Of a stretch of 64,000 nucleotides of DNA, positions 54,121 to 63,046 are shown in pieces. Location: the NCBI RefSeq assembly GCF_003990335.1, contig NZ_CP034683.1, forward strand, positions 820,501 through 884,500. Direction: 5' to 3'. Positions within the stretch are counted from its first letter, which is position 1. Every line of letters begins with the position of its first letter. Both the position numbers and the translations under genes were made by a program. Origin of the DNA: Rheinheimera mangrovi (GTDB lineage: Bacteria; Pseudomonadota; Gammaproteobacteria; Enterobacterales; Alteromonadaceae). Under the pieces are notes generated by a model. The model was not told the origin of the DNA. It saw only the letters and a program-made list of their open reading frames with translations, and searched no databases.

Positions 54121-55862
54121 CAGATTAAATTATTCTGTTTAGTTAATAGGGCTCGAACCTGTTCCCAGCGGATCAGACCTAAAAGTTGTTCAGGCTGTTG
54201 TGGGTCGAAAATATACACTACACCACCTTTTTGTTCATCCAGAATAGTATGAACTTCTGCCATAGAAGCCTGATGACTTAAGCCCTGCAGTGGTTGGCGC
54301 AATAGAGTGGATTGCCCTGTCATAGATGCATCCAGATCATAATCAATCAGCAAGAAAGGCTGTTCTGGGTTGTCTGTTTGCAGGATCAGCAACTGGTGAG
54401 CCGCTTTATCTGCCAGAATAGTTTCAATTTTATCTTCTTCTGAAGCCGATAGCTGCACATACTCTTTATCCAGCATCGCCAGTACACCGACTTTTTGCAA
54501 TACGTCGTCGGCTGGCGCCAATTTGTAGGGCAGTTGTTGCAGTTCTAACTGCAGGACAAAAATCGATTTGTTTTTAAATAGTTGTACAGTAGTGACATAA
54601 GCGCAGGTAATCACCAGCATGGCTGGCACTATAATATCGGGGTTATAGGACAGCTCCATCACTGCCACTAAAGCAGCTAAAGGCGCATGTAATGTGGCCG
54701 CCATAAAACCCGCCATACCCAAAGTAGCGTAAGTACCGGATAAACTTGCATCGCCCGACACGAATACAGGTAAAAACGCCAATAAAGTACCAGCCAGAAT
54801 GCCTATACCAAAGACCGGACCTATCACACCACCTGGCACTGCCAAACCTACAGCCACTACAGTTAAAAGAAATTTTGCCAATAAGATAGTCAATAACAAC
54901 CAGAATTCAGTAGATGCGGTGACGGCATAAAATATAGCGCCTGTCTCAGCACCCATCGCCTGAGGAACCAGATGGCCGACAGCGGCGGTGATAGCTGCGG
55001 CCAAAAATAATTTCAGCGCTAAATGCCATTTCTGGAACCACTTTAAAATACGCCAGATACTTTGGTTAAAGACATAAGCGGCAGCCCCAATGGCGATGCC
55101 ACAAAGCACCAGATAAGGCAGATGCCAACCACTGATCGAGACAATTTTCAGCGCTGCCAAATCATTGCCCATACCAAACACGCCACGCGTTAGCAGAGCG
55201 CCAACTACAGACGCCAACATGACAGGCACAAACACATGAATTCGGTATTCCCGCAGCACCACTTCCATCACAAAAATAACGGCGGCTAAAGGCGTGTTAA
55301 AAGAAGCTGAAATTGCAGCTGCTATACCACAGCCGGCCAGAATGCGGATACTGTTATAAGGCAGGTGTAAATATTGCCCAAGTAAACCTGCACCAAAAGC
55401 ACCCAGATGCACTGAAGGACCTTCACGACCTACAGAGAAACCGCTGGTTAGCGCTATAATGCCACCAAAAAACTGATTAAAGGTATTCCAGAATGGCATC
55501 ACCCCATATTGGGTTTTAATACGGTGGATTACATAAGCTATACCCATGCGGTAATGGGCCAACCCAACTAACATCGCCATGATGCTAATAAGCACAGCAG
55601 CAATAAAAGGCAAAGCCCAGCGATAGCCTTCGGATATGCCAGAGAAATCATCGGTGCGTTCTAAAAAGAAACTTTGGATGCCAATAATAGTCAGACGGAA
55701 TAGCAGGATCAGCAATGCGGCTAAAAAGCCTGCCACTATAGCCAACAGGCACAATTGTACTGACGTAAGAGGGAAAGCCAACCGAAGTCGTAATTTTGCT
55801 TGCCAGTCCGCTGGTAGTAACATGCTATAGTGTCTGAGTCCGCGATAGGCAAAGTGTAACAT
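54120..55862 (-). CDS. ClC-type chloride channel/transporter with C-terminal CBS domains
   Basis: A 580-residue membrane protein with about 10-12 hydrophobic segments (about 32-430). The gating glutamate is in SGFSVGREGPSVHLGA, and GGVIGPVFGIGILAG is the third motif. The usual GSGIP chloride-site motif is not present: the aligned place reads MGIAYVIHRIK, so ion selectivity is uncertain. The last 130 residues look like a CBS pair. ATG 55862 is used, but no strong ribosome binding site precedes it and ATG 55823 is possible. It starts 19 bp from the divergent gene at 55881. Confidence 0.88.
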   Translation of the reverse strand: MLHFAYRGLRHYSMLLPADWQAKLRLRLAFPLTSVQLCLLAIVAGFLAALLILLFRLTIIGIQSFFLERTDDFSGISEGYRWALPFIAAVLISIMAMLVGLAHYRMGIAYVIHRIKTQYGVMPFWNTFNQFFGGIIALTSGFSVGREGPSVHLGAFGAGLLGQYLHLPYNSIRILAGCGIAAAISASFNTPLAAVIFVMEVVLREYRIHVFVPVMLASVVGALLTRGVFGMGNDLAALKIVSISGWHLPYLVLCGIAIGAAAYVFNQSIWRILKWFQKWHLALKLFLAAAITAAVGHLVPQAMGAETGAIFYAVTASTEFWLLLTILLAKFLLTVVAVGLAVPGGVIGPVFGIGILAGTLLAFLPVFVSGDASLSGTYATLGMAGFMAATLHAPLAALVAVMELSYNPDIIVPAMLVITCAYVTTVQLFKNKSIFVLQLELQQLPYKLAPADDVLQKVGVLAMLDKEYVQLSASEEDKIETILADKAAHQLLILQTDNPEQPFLLIDYDLDASMTGQSTLLRQPLQGLSHQASMAEVHTILDEQKGGVVYIFDPQQPEQLLGLIRWEQVRALLTKQNNLI

Positions 55863-55880
55863 AACTATTTGAGTAGGTTG

Positions 55881-56615
55881 ATGAATCGTATGCAGTTTTT
55901 GCTCTGGCTCAAAAGTAGCTGGAGACAGGTTTTGGTCACCGCAGGTCTGATGGGGCTTGCTGCTTTGGCCGGGCAGTTATTTGGCAATTATTATTATGTG
56001 CAACAGGTAAATTTGCTTTCGTCCAAACTGGAAGAAAGTCAGAAAAAAACCAACAACCTTACAGCTAACCTGAACGAGCAGTTAAAACAAAACGACTATC
56101 TGACGGCCGAATTAGCGGTGGAAAAAAGTGCAGGACAACTGATCCAGCAAGAACTCAAAGCTGAACAGCAAAAGCTGTTTGATACCCGCAAAGACCTGGC
56201 CTTTTATCAGCGTATTATTTCTCCTGAATTGCAGGCCGACAGTTTGATTATTGATAGCTTCAGCATCACCCCTGGAGCCTCAGCCAATAGCTACAGATTT
56301 AATCTGGTGCTTATCCAGCAGGATAAACAACGTAATTTTGCCAAGGGCACTGTTGATCTGAAATTACATGGTTTTGCCGGTGATAAAAGAGATACAGTCG
56401 ATCTGTTGCAACTAGCGGGATTCAGCAAAAGTGATAAAGCTTTTAGCTTTAAATACTTTCAGATCATTGAAGGTGAGTTTTCTTTGCCAGAAGGGTTTAA
56501 ACCTGAAAAAGTGGATGTGGCTTTAAAGGTGGCGGCAGCCCGCTCGGCCAAGTCAGCTAAGGTCGATAAGAGCTTTTTTTGGCCTAGTGTACAGCCCGGC
56601 GAAATACTTGAATAA
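55881..56615 (+). CDS. DUF6776 family membrane-anchored coiled-coil protein
   Basis: A 244-residue protein with an N-terminal membrane segment (about 14-36), a coiled coil (about 42-105, heptad-like SKLEESQKKTNNLTANLNEQ) and a beta-rich C-terminal domain (about 115-215) beginning FYQRIISPELQADSL. This is the DUF6776 pattern; the function is unknown. GTAGG precedes ATG 55881 (a few in-frame alternatives exist at 55869 and 55890). The gene lies 47 bp before erpA, a neighbourhood seen in related genera. Confidence 0.82.
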   Translation: MNRMQFLLWLKSSWRQVLVTAGLMGLAALAGQLFGNYYYVQQVNLLSSKLEESQKKTNNLTANLNEQLKQNDYLTAELAVEKSAGQLIQQELKAEQQKLFDTRKDLAFYQRIISPELQADSLIIDSFSITPGASANSYRFNLVLIQQDKQRNFAKGTVDLKLHGFAGDKRDTVDLLQLAGFSKSDKAFSFKYFQIIEGEFSLPEGFKPEKVDVALKVAAARSAKSAKVDKSFFWPSVQPGEILE

Positions 56616-56662
56616 ATTAGTCAAGTATTAGATAATCCGCGCCCAGTTATACCGGAGGACAT

Positions 56663-57004
56663 ATGTCAGAGTTACAACTTCCTATTCAGTTTACCGACGC
56701 CGCCGCCAATAAAGTATTGGCCCTAGTCACCGAAGAGGAAAACCCTGAGTTAAAACTGCGGGTTTATATCACAGGTGGTGGTTGCTCAGGCTTCCAGTAC
56801 GGTTTTACTTTTGATGAAAAAGTAAACGAAGGTGATCTGGTTGTCGAAAAAAATGGTGTCATTATGGTGGTTGATCCTATGAGCCTGCAGTATCTGGCTG
56901 GTGGCGTAGTCGATTACACTGATGGTCTGCAAGGTAGCCGCTTTATTGTGCAAAACCCAAACGCAACAACAACCTGTGGTTGTGGTTCCAGTTTCTCCGT
57001 TTAG
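56663..57004 (+). CDS. erpA: Iron-sulfur cluster insertion protein ErpA
   Basis: A 113-residue A-type carrier of Fe-S clusters. The three cluster-ligating cysteines are visible in [12 protein letters not shown] and [12 protein letters not shown]. The start has GGAGG upstream. E. coli ErpA is 114 residues and delivers clusters to IspG/H among others. Confidence 0.97.
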   Translation: MSELQLPIQFTDAAANKVLALVTEEENPELKLRVYITGGGCSGFQYGFTFDEKVNEGDLVVEKNGVIMVVDPMSLQYLAGGVVDYTDGLQGSRFIVQNPNATTTCGCGSSFSV

Positions 57005-57027
57005 TTCTTCGTGCGTATCACTACGAG

Positions 57028-57066
57028 AAAAAAGGCTTCTGCAGTGCAGAGGCCTTTTTAGTTTTT
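57028..57066 (+). terminator. Terminator after erpA
   Basis: AAAAAGGCTTCTGCA pairs with TGCAGAGGCCTTTTT (57030-57059, one bulge), followed by AGTTTTT. It lies 24 bp after the erpA stop. Confidence 0.8.
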
Positions 57067-57263
57067 GTGCTAAAAGACAGCTCGTTCAGCTAACAGTCAG
57101 ACCTTTTGTGGAAACATAGCTGCAATCAGGTTAGATCAGACACTGTTGTGTAAATTAAATTGTTCGTTCCTATTTTTTAATAGGGCGGTTAATCGACAAA
57201 AATCTGCGATAAGTGACTACATTTTCAGCAAGGTAACTATACGCTCTGAACAACCTATGGTTT

Positions 57264-57282
57264 AATGAATTGCTTTTTTTGC
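57264..57282 (+). promoter_or_regulatory. 19-bp sequence shared with 18820-18838
   Basis: AATGAATTGCTTTTTTTGC, identical to 18820-18838, lies 89 bp before the XRE gene. The surrounding 367-bp gap (57005-57371) otherwise holds the erpA terminator and AT-rich sequence. Possible regulator or promoter element. Confidence 0.4.
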
Positions 57283-57371
57283 TTATTGGGACATTCCCTA
57301 AGCTTTGGATTTTTTTTGGCAGGAAGTTTAAGTCGTAAACACAAGGCGCTTGCGCGCTGGGAGAACAACAA

Positions 57372-57617
57372 ATGAAAGGTACTAAAAGCGTTATTTCAGA
57401 TGAGAATAAAAGATTATGTGTGTGGCTGAAGCGTCAGCGTCAGGAAAAAGGCCATACCATGCGCAGTTTGTCTGAGATTTTAGGCACTCCGCATTCTTTT
57501 ATCGGCAAGGTTGAGAATCAGGAACGTCGTCTTGATGTAGTTGAATACGTTCGCTATTGTCAGGCTCTGGCCATAGATCCTATGGACGGATTGAAGCAAG
57601 TTCTGATCGAAGCTTAA
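57372..57617 (+). CDS. Small XRE-family regulator
   Basis: An 81-residue protein that is almost all helix-turn-helix (about 15-75; LCVWLKRQRQEKGHTMRSLSEILGTPHSFIGKVENQERRLDVVEYVRYCQAL), the HTH_3/XRE fold. It has no second domain. GGGAGAAC precedes the ATG. Single-domain XRE proteins may be transcription regulators or antitoxin-like; no toxin gene lies beside it. A strong bidirectional terminator follows. Confidence 0.85.
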   Translation: MKGTKSVISDENKRLCVWLKRQRQEKGHTMRSLSEILGTPHSFIGKVENQERRLDVVEYVRYCQALAIDPMDGLKQVLIEA

Positions 57618-57631
57618 TTTGCTTTTATCTG

Positions 57632-57665
57632 AAAAAAAACGCCGCGTTAACGCGGCGTTTTTTTG
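57632..57665. terminator. Bidirectional terminator (XRE / ampG)
   Basis: AACGCCGCGTTAACGCGGCGTT (57638-57659) is a perfect palindrome, with A-run on the left and T-run on the right. The ampG stop codon (57647-57649) lies within its loop and stem. Confidence 0.9.
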
Positions 57666-58969
57666 AACAGCACAAAACAAAGTACAATGGCCGGTAACCC
57701 CATCAGAGCCGTCATAACAAAAAACGCCTGATAGTCCATCACTTCGACCCATCCCCCGGAAAATCCGCCTAGAAACTTAGGTAATAACAGCATCAGGGAA
57801 CTAAACAGGGCATATTGTGTAGCGGTAAAAGCTAAGTTAACTAATGACGACAGGTAAGCAATAAAAGCACTGGTGGCTATTCCTGCGCTTAAATTATCAG
57901 CAGAGATAACCGCAATTAATAAAGGTATGTTGTGGCCCTGGGTACTGAGGTAACAATAAAGTAAATTGGTACATGCACTAAGCAAGGCGCCAAGCAACAA
58001 TATCCGTAAGGTCCCAAAGCTATTGATCAACATGCCCCCTAAGGCAGCTCCAAGCAGGGTCATCAGCACGCCAAAGATTTTCGACACGCTGGCGACTTCT
58101 TCTTTACTAAAACCCATATCCACATAAAACACATTCGCCATCACTCCCATTACGACATCAGATACGCGATAACAGGCGATTAAACTTAAAATAAGTAAAG
58201 CATTCAGGCCGTGACGGGCAAAAAAATCAACAAAGGGGCCAACCACTGCAACTTTTAGCCAGTTCATCAACTTTTGACTGACAGAGCTATGGGCAGGGCT
58301 AATCTTAAGCTGATCTTCAACAACTGGTTCGGGAGAGAGCAGAGTGGTTAATAAGCCTAAGGCCATGCAGCCTGCCATCACCAGATAAGTGGACTGCCAG
58401 GCTTGCAGATCATAACCAGTCTCAGTGCTGCTGAATAACGCCGCTATCCATAAAGTACCAGCTGATGAGAAGATCATGGCAAGGCGGTAGCCCGCCAGAT
58501 AGGCCGCAGCCAGCACCGCCTGCAAACGCTCAGGCGCCGCTTCTATACGATAGGCATCTATAGTGATGTCCTGAGTTGCCGACGCTATAGCTAATAACAC
58601 AGCACAGAGTGCCATCCATTTCAATTCTGTTTGCGGGTTCATAGTGGCCATTAAAAGTACGGCCAGAACAATCAGGCTTTGCGACAGGATCAGCCAGCTA
58701 CGCCGACGCCCCAGCCAGTGTTTCAGACCGGGTAAGCTTAAATGGTCTATCAGAGGTGACCAGATAAATTTAATGGCATACACCATAATCACCCAGCTGA
58801 AATAACCTATTTGTTCGCGTGATACTCCGGCTTCTCTGAGCCAGAATGACAATACCCCAAACACCAGCATTAACGGCAAACCACTGGAAAAACCCATAAT
58901 AAAAATGGTTAGAACCCGGCGCTGGCAATAAAGTTGTAAGGAGGAAAAAAAAGCAGCAATAGCAGACAA
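57647..58969 (-). CDS. ampG: AmpG-family muropeptide MFS transporter
   Basis: A 440-residue membrane protein with 12 hydrophobic segments. LTIFIMGFSSGLPLML, KFIWSPLIDHL and WLGRRRSWLILSQ are AmpG features; in E. coli AmpG imports anhydromuropeptides for recycling. TTG 58969 is the likely start (no ATG keeps the first segment intact); there is no good ribosome binding site. yajG is three genes away, as next door in E. coli, and mpl of the same recycling pathway is at 24.5 kb. Confidence 0.88.
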   Translation of the reverse strand: MSAIAAFFSSLQLYCQRRVLTIFIMGFSSGLPLMLVFGVLSFWLREAGVSREQIGYFSWVIMVYAIKFIWSPLIDHLSLPGLKHWLGRRRSWLILSQSLIVLAVLLMATMNPQTELKWMALCAVLLAIASATQDITIDAYRIEAAPERLQAVLAAAYLAGYRLAMIFSSAGTLWIAALFSSTETGYDLQAWQSTYLVMAGCMALGLLTTLLSPEPVVEDQLKISPAHSSVSQKLMNWLKVAVVGPFVDFFARHGLNALLILSLIACYRVSDVVMGVMANVFYVDMGFSKEEVASVSKIFGVLMTLLGAALGGMLINSFGTLRILLLGALLSACTNLLYCYLSTQGHNIPLLIAVISADNLSAGIATSAFIAYLSSLVNLAFTATQYALFSSLMLLLPKFLGGFSGGWVEVMDYQAFFVMTALMGLPAIVLCFVLFKKTPR

Positions 58970-59024
58970 GACGGTAGTCCGTGCAGAAAAACATGAAACC
59001 AGCTTACAGCTTCAATAAATTAGA

Positions 59025-59345
59025 TCAAGGCCTTACCCCCACGCAATAGCAAGGCAGTTGTCCATAACCATGCAAAAAGCTCAGGCAATACTGCAAATCG
59101 CGGCGTACTTCGGTGTTTTGTTTCAGTTCAGGCTCAGACCAGTATTCAATCTGATACAGCAAATGCCAGAACACCTGCTCACGCAAGGTTTCAGGTCGCC
59201 AGCTTCTGACCCGAAACTGAGACCATTCCTCCAGCGTATCCCAGACAAATAGATGTAACTCTCTGTGCGGCAGACGGCCACGCAGGAAGCGGGAAAGGTA
59301 GAAAATTAACTGTCGTGATTTTTGTTCAATAAAGGGCTCTAACAT
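59025..59345 (-). CDS. Conserved hypothetical protein
   Basis: A 106-residue soluble protein of unknown family. It is rich in aromatics and arginines (FVWDTLEEWSQFRVRSW, EQVFWHLLYQIEYW), mostly helical in appearance. ATG 59345 is preferred; a GTG start at 59375 would add 10 residues. Short homologues beside ampG and yajG in related genera would be expected but I cannot confirm them. Two closely spaced cysteines (CYC) near the end. Confidence 0.6.
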   Translation of the reverse strand: MLEPFIEQKSRQLIFYLSRFLRGRLPHRELHLFVWDTLEEWSQFRVRSWRPETLREQVFWHLLYQIEYWSEPELKQNTEVRRDLQYCLSFLHGYGQLPCYCVGVRP

Positions 59346-59412
59346 AGGTCTGATCCCTGTCAGAGCTGGCACCACGCCAGCTCTGTGTGCTCAGAGCAAG
59401 TATAGTCGGGCT

Positions 59413-60018
59413 TTATTGTTCTGGCTGTAAAATCACTTGTTTTAAGATAATTGGCTGTTTAGGCACATTTTGCCAGCCTGTGGTTTCATCAGTATGGGTT
59501 TCCAGCAGCTTCATTTTTTCTAGTACTTCAAAGCCATCCTGGATTTGGCCAAAAACCGTATAACCCCAGTTTTTGCCTGGATCCAAACTTGAATTATCAT
59601 TCAGATTAAAAAAGAATTGACTGGTGGCGCTGTGCGGATCGTTGTTACGAGCCATAGCAATACTGCCAAACTGATTTTTTACACCATTGCCTGATTCATT
59701 AAACACAGCCGGAAATTCGTCCACTGGCGCCATATCAGCTTTATAACCACCACCTTGCAACACAAATTCAGGTTCCAGCCGGTGAAACACTGTGTTGTCA
59801 TAGGCTTTTATATTGACGTAACTTAAGAAGTTATTCACGGCCAGAGGTGCTTTGATTCTGTCCAGTTCGACTATGATGTCACCCACTGATGTGACTAGCT
59901 TTACTTTCGGAAACAAGTTGTTTTGCTGCACATATTTGCCTGTAGGCTTGGTCATGTCGACCGCCGCCACCGCAGAGACTGAAAACAGTGTGATCAGTAC
60001 TAAAGTAATCAGACGCAT
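59413..60018 (-). CDS. Periplasmic cyclophilin-type peptidyl-prolyl isomerase
   Basis: A 201-residue exported protein (signal peptide about 1-19, cleaved near AVAAVD). The cyclophilin core shows FHRLEPEFVLQGGGY, SIAMARNNDPHSATSQFFFNLNDN and GYTVFGQIQDGFEVL, like PpiA (190 residues). It catalyses proline isomerisation in the periplasm. ATG 60018 has AAGGG seven bases upstream; the preceding GTG (60021) directly abuts the yajG stop and is less likely. It follows yajG with essentially no gap. Confidence 0.92.
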   Translation of the reverse strand: MRLITLVLITLFSVSAVAAVDMTKPTGKYVQQNNLFPKVKLVTSVGDIIVELDRIKAPLAVNNFLSYVNIKAYDNTVFHRLEPEFVLQGGGYKADMAPVDEFPAVFNESGNGVKNQFGSIAMARNNDPHSATSQFFFNLNDNSSLDPGKNWGYTVFGQIQDGFEVLEKMKLLETHTDETTGWQNVPKQPIILKQVILQPEQ

Positions 60019-60021
60019 CAC

Positions 60022-60588
60022 TTAGCCCTTCACGTAAGAGTGCCAGCTGCTGTCGTTCAGTAACTCAGCCAGCACTTGTTCCGTTAAAACCCGTAATTTC
60101 ACTTCGGCCGCGGCGTTGTCCAGCTTAAACGGGCCCGAGAAGCTACTTTTGCCTGCATAGACTTTATCAAAAGAACCATGGCTGTTTTGGATCTCAATAC
60201 GTAGTTCGACATCGTTTTTCACCAGATGCTCCACTGTGCGTTGATCCGCATCTGCAGATAACTTCAGAATTTGAACTGTCATAGTGGTCACGCTGCTGGA
60301 GGTTAATTTAGCCCCTTGTGCTGTCATTGCATCCGTTAAGGTGGACTCCAGTTGCTGTGCCAGATTATTGCTGGTCGGCAGACTAGTGACTGCAGTGCCT
60401 TTACGCAAAAATAAGGTTTGATCAGAAGGACGCTGATCCACCACGGTCAACACAAACTCGGCACCTGACAACGCTTTGCTTTGATTCCAGAATACCTGGG
60501 GCGTGACTAAAAAAGACGATGAAGTGCTGCTACAGGCGGCAAGAGCCAGACTGAAAGCCACTAAAACTGGTCGCAAAACAGAGGACAT
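60022..60588 (-). CDS. yajG: YajG family lipoprotein
   Basis: A 188-residue lipoprotein with a lipobox LAAC (C at about 19) after a short signal peptide. The rest is a YajG-like domain (DQRPSDQTLFLRKG, VEHLVKNDVELRIEIQN). Function unknown. In E. coli yajG lies beside ampG and bolA; here both are close by. Confidence 0.85.
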   Translation of the reverse strand: MSSVLRPVLVAFSLALAACSSTSSSFLVTPQVFWNQSKALSGAEFVLTVVDQRPSDQTLFLRKGTAVTSLPTSNNLAQQLESTLTDAMTAQGAKLTSSSVTTMTVQILKLSADADQRTVEHLVKNDVELRIEIQNSHGSFDKVYAGKSSFSGPFKLDNAAAEVKLRVLTEQVLAELLNDSSWHSYVKG

Positions 60589-60590
60589 AG

Positions 60591-61730
60591 TTATTTCCTT
60601 TTGGTTGATTCGAGGATCACAAATTTATTGTTGCTGGCTATGTGGCGACATCCGCCCAGCAGTACCGTCATTTTTTCGTAATAAGGCAAATGTCTGTTGG
60701 CCACAATACGTAATTTACCACCGGCCTTTAAGCAACGTTTGGCGTCGTTAAACATCTGCCATGCAATATGTTCTGTTACAGCCTGCTGCTGATGGAAAGG
60801 CGGATTACAAATCACATAATCCAGACTCTGATCAGCCTGGCTGGCTAAACAGTCGTCTGTTCTGAACTCGGCCTGAGACAATAGTTCAGGTATGTTGGCC
60901 TCAACTGAAGCTTTTGATGATGCCACAGCCATATAGGAGTCATCGGTAAAAATCACTTTAGCCTCAGGCTGTTGTTGTAATAAGGCAACGCCAAGCACAC
61001 CATTGCCGCAGCCTAAATCGGCTACTAGAGAGCCTGCATCCAGTACTGGTAAATGTTCCAACAGGAAACGTGCGCCTATATCCAGTTGCTCTTTCGCAAA
61101 CACATTGGCGTGATTAACCAGTGTCAGCTGATAATCAGGTAATTCCCATTGAATAGGGTAAGTAAAAGCACGAGCTTCACCGCGAGGAATACAATGAATA
61201 GTCCGGCATTTTTTCTGGGCAAGCGAAGCCTGAGTTGCTCCTAATTCCTGCTCAAAAATAGCCAGTAAGTTTTTATGAATATCTTTGGCTTTTGCTGCTG
61301 CAATAATAATAGTGTCTGGCCGAACGACCTGACTCAATTGCTGTAACATATAACGCAGGTAACCATGATTATTAGGTACTTTCAGCAGCACCAGATCCAC
61401 ATCAGCGGGCAAAGCAGTCACACTGTCCAGAAAGCTCACAGCATCGGTAGACAAGCCGTTTTGTTGTCTGTTGTGCACTGTCGCTTGCTGGCTTAATACA
61501 GAATCGTTCTGCTGACTATGTGGGTAATCACCCAAAGCACAGGACAAAGCGCCAAACAAATCGTGCATCACTACCACTTTTAAATCAGCACGTTCATTAA
61601 GCAAAGGTAAGGCTTGTTGCAACAGCAATTCATCGGCCGCATCCCAAGCTTGTAAGCTGCGATTGCTTTGCCCCAGTGGTAATCTGTCCAACTGCAGTTG
61701 CTTGTCAGCGACGGTAAAAATAGTATTCAT
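60591..61730 (-). CDS. rlmG: 23S rRNA (guanine-1835-N2)-methyltransferase RlmG
   Basis: A 379-residue SAM-dependent methyltransferase. The C-terminal Rossmann fold has LVADLGCGNGVLGV and the catalytic VICNPPFHQQ motif; the N-terminal half is a degenerate duplicate domain (about 1-190). E. coli RlmG is 378 residues. ATG 61730 (MNTIF) is used because it gives that length; the upstream frame (to 61952) overlaps the divergent alkB and is rejected. It is divergent from alkB, 32 bp apart. Confidence 0.93.
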   Translation of the reverse strand: MNTIFTVADKQLQLDRLPLGQSNRSLQAWDAADELLLQQALPLLNERADLKVVVMHDLFGALSCALGDYPHSQQNDSVLSQQATVHNRQQNGLSTDAVSFLDSVTALPADVDLVLLKVPNNHGYLRYMLQQLSQVVRPDTIIIAAAKAKDIHKNLLAIFEQELGATQASLAQKKCRTIHCIPRGEARAFTYPIQWELPDYQLTLVNHANVFAKEQLDIGARFLLEHLPVLDAGSLVADLGCGNGVLGVALLQQQPEAKVIFTDDSYMAVASSKASVEANIPELLSQAEFRTDDCLASQADQSLDYVICNPPFHQQQAVTEHIAWQMFNDAKRCLKAGGKLRIVANRHLPYYEKMTVLLGGCRHIASNNKFVILESTKRK

Positions 61731-61762
61731 GCCATTCAACTTAAAGAAGAGAAGGTTGTATT

Positions 61763-62386
61763 TTGACACGTGCACACCAGAGCGACAACCATGGATCGTT
61801 GCAACACTTTGTATTACCGCAAGCAGAGTTGTTATTTTGGCCAAAGTGGCTGTCGCCAGAGCAGGCAGAGCGCTGTTATCAGCAATTGGCGCAGCAATTA
61901 AACTGGCAGCAGCCCGCAATAAAAATCTTTGGCAAAGCCGTGCTGATCCCAAGGCAGCAGGTGTGGATGGGCGATCCGCACTGCAGTTATAAATATTCAG
62001 GCGTATTATTTGAGCCGGAACCCTGGCATCCGTTGGTCAGACAACTTACAGACTGGGTAAATCAATTGTGTCAGACTCATTTTAACTCGGTATTGCTGAA
62101 CTGGTACTCTGATGGTCAGCAGCATATGGGGTGGCATAGTGATGATGAGCCGGAGCTGGGTGAAAACCCGCAAATTGCGTCGTTAAGCTTGGGGCAGCAG
62201 CGGTTTTTTGACTTAAAACATAAGGGCTTAGGGACACAGTTGAAGCTGGAGCTTGGGCACGGATCATTGTTGCTGATGGCAGGCCAATGTCAGCAGTATT
62301 GGCAGCACAGAGTACCGAAAATGGCCTCAGCCACAGAGGGACGTGTAAACCTGACTTTTCGTGAAATCAAGCAAAAAACAACTTAA
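61763..62386 (+). CDS. AlkB-like 2-oxoglutarate/Fe(II) dioxygenase
   Basis: A 207-residue repair dioxygenase of the ALKBH2/3-like branch. NWYSDGQQHMGWHSDDEP holds the iron ligands HxD, QHRVPK the distal histidine, and RVNLTFR the 2-oxoglutarate arginines. It probably demethylates alkylated DNA or RNA bases. TTG 61763 is the only start that keeps the N-terminus; AGAAGG lies upstream. Confidence 0.9.
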   Translation: MTRAHQSDNHGSLQHFVLPQAELLFWPKWLSPEQAERCYQQLAQQLNWQQPAIKIFGKAVLIPRQQVWMGDPHCSYKYSGVLFEPEPWHPLVRQLTDWVNQLCQTHFNSVLLNWYSDGQQHMGWHSDDEPELGENPQIASLSLGQQRFFDLKHKGLGTQLKLELGHGSLLLMAGQCQQYWQHRVPKMASATEGRVNLTFREIKQKTT

Positions 62387-62509
62387 TTATATTTTCTCTA
62401 TGGCAGCAGTCGCTTAGCGGATTTTCCTTCACTTTTGCAAAAAAGCGGGCTGACAAGGTGTAATGCCTTAACTAGAGTAGAGGTGAGGGAGCAATGAAGA
62501 GGTTCAGCT

Positions 62510-62851
62510 ATGTTGGTTCATACCGCAATAGAACAGAAGTTATTGAGCGCATTTGATCCTGTGTTCCTTGACGTGGTCAATGAAAGCCATATGCACAGTG
62601 TGGCACCGGGTTCGGAGTCACATTTTAAAGTCGTGATAGTGACAAATGCCTTTGATGGCATGAGATTGTTAAACCGCCACAGGGCAGTCAATGCCGTAGT
62701 GGCCGAGGAGTTGGCCGAAAAAATTCATGCTTTAGCCTTGCATACCTATACACCTGGCGAATGGTACGAATATTACGCCGAAAAACCACCGGCATCGCCT
62801 AAATGTTTTGGTGGCAGTAAAAGAGAAAAAACTGCCTTACCGGAGTCCTGA
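62510..62851 (+). CDS. bolA: BolA family protein
   Basis: A 113-residue BolA protein (E. coli 105). MHSVAPGSESHFKVVIV and FDGMRLLNRHRAVNAVV show the family fold and RHR motif; the tail is extended (residues 95-113). BolA binds [2Fe-2S] glutaredoxin and affects cell shape and biofilm. AGAGG precedes the ATG. yajG and ampG are the expected neighbours. Confidence 0.93.
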   Translation: MLVHTAIEQKLLSAFDPVFLDVVNESHMHSVAPGSESHFKVVIVTNAFDGMRLLNRHRAVNAVVAEELAEKIHALALHTYTPGEWYEYYAEKPPASPKCFGGSKREKTALPES

Positions 62852-62859
62852 GATCCTAC

Positions 62860-62891
62860 TAAGTTAAAGCGTCGTAAGACGCTTTAACTTT
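62860..62891 (+). terminator. Terminator after bolA
   Basis: AGTTAAAGCGTC (62861-62872), loop GTAA, GACGCTTTAACT (62877-62888) followed by TTAT. Perfect 12-bp stem, short T-run. The remaining gap to 63046 is AT-rich and holds the fabV promoter region. Confidence 0.7.
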
Positions 62892-63046
62892 ATCCGCCGC
62901 TGTATTTTGATTTGGTCATGCAGTTGCAGATGTGACTAAGTTCTTGTTTTTAAATCCACAATGCTGCTATTTTTGCTGATCAGACCTGTTTTTTAAGCTA
63001 ACGGCTTAAACTAGCTGACAATTTTCAACCAACAATAGGTTTTGTT

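Noticed and set aside
61731..61952. Extended start of rlmG to 61952
   Set aside because: It overlaps the divergent alkB gene and gives a protein longer than known RlmG.
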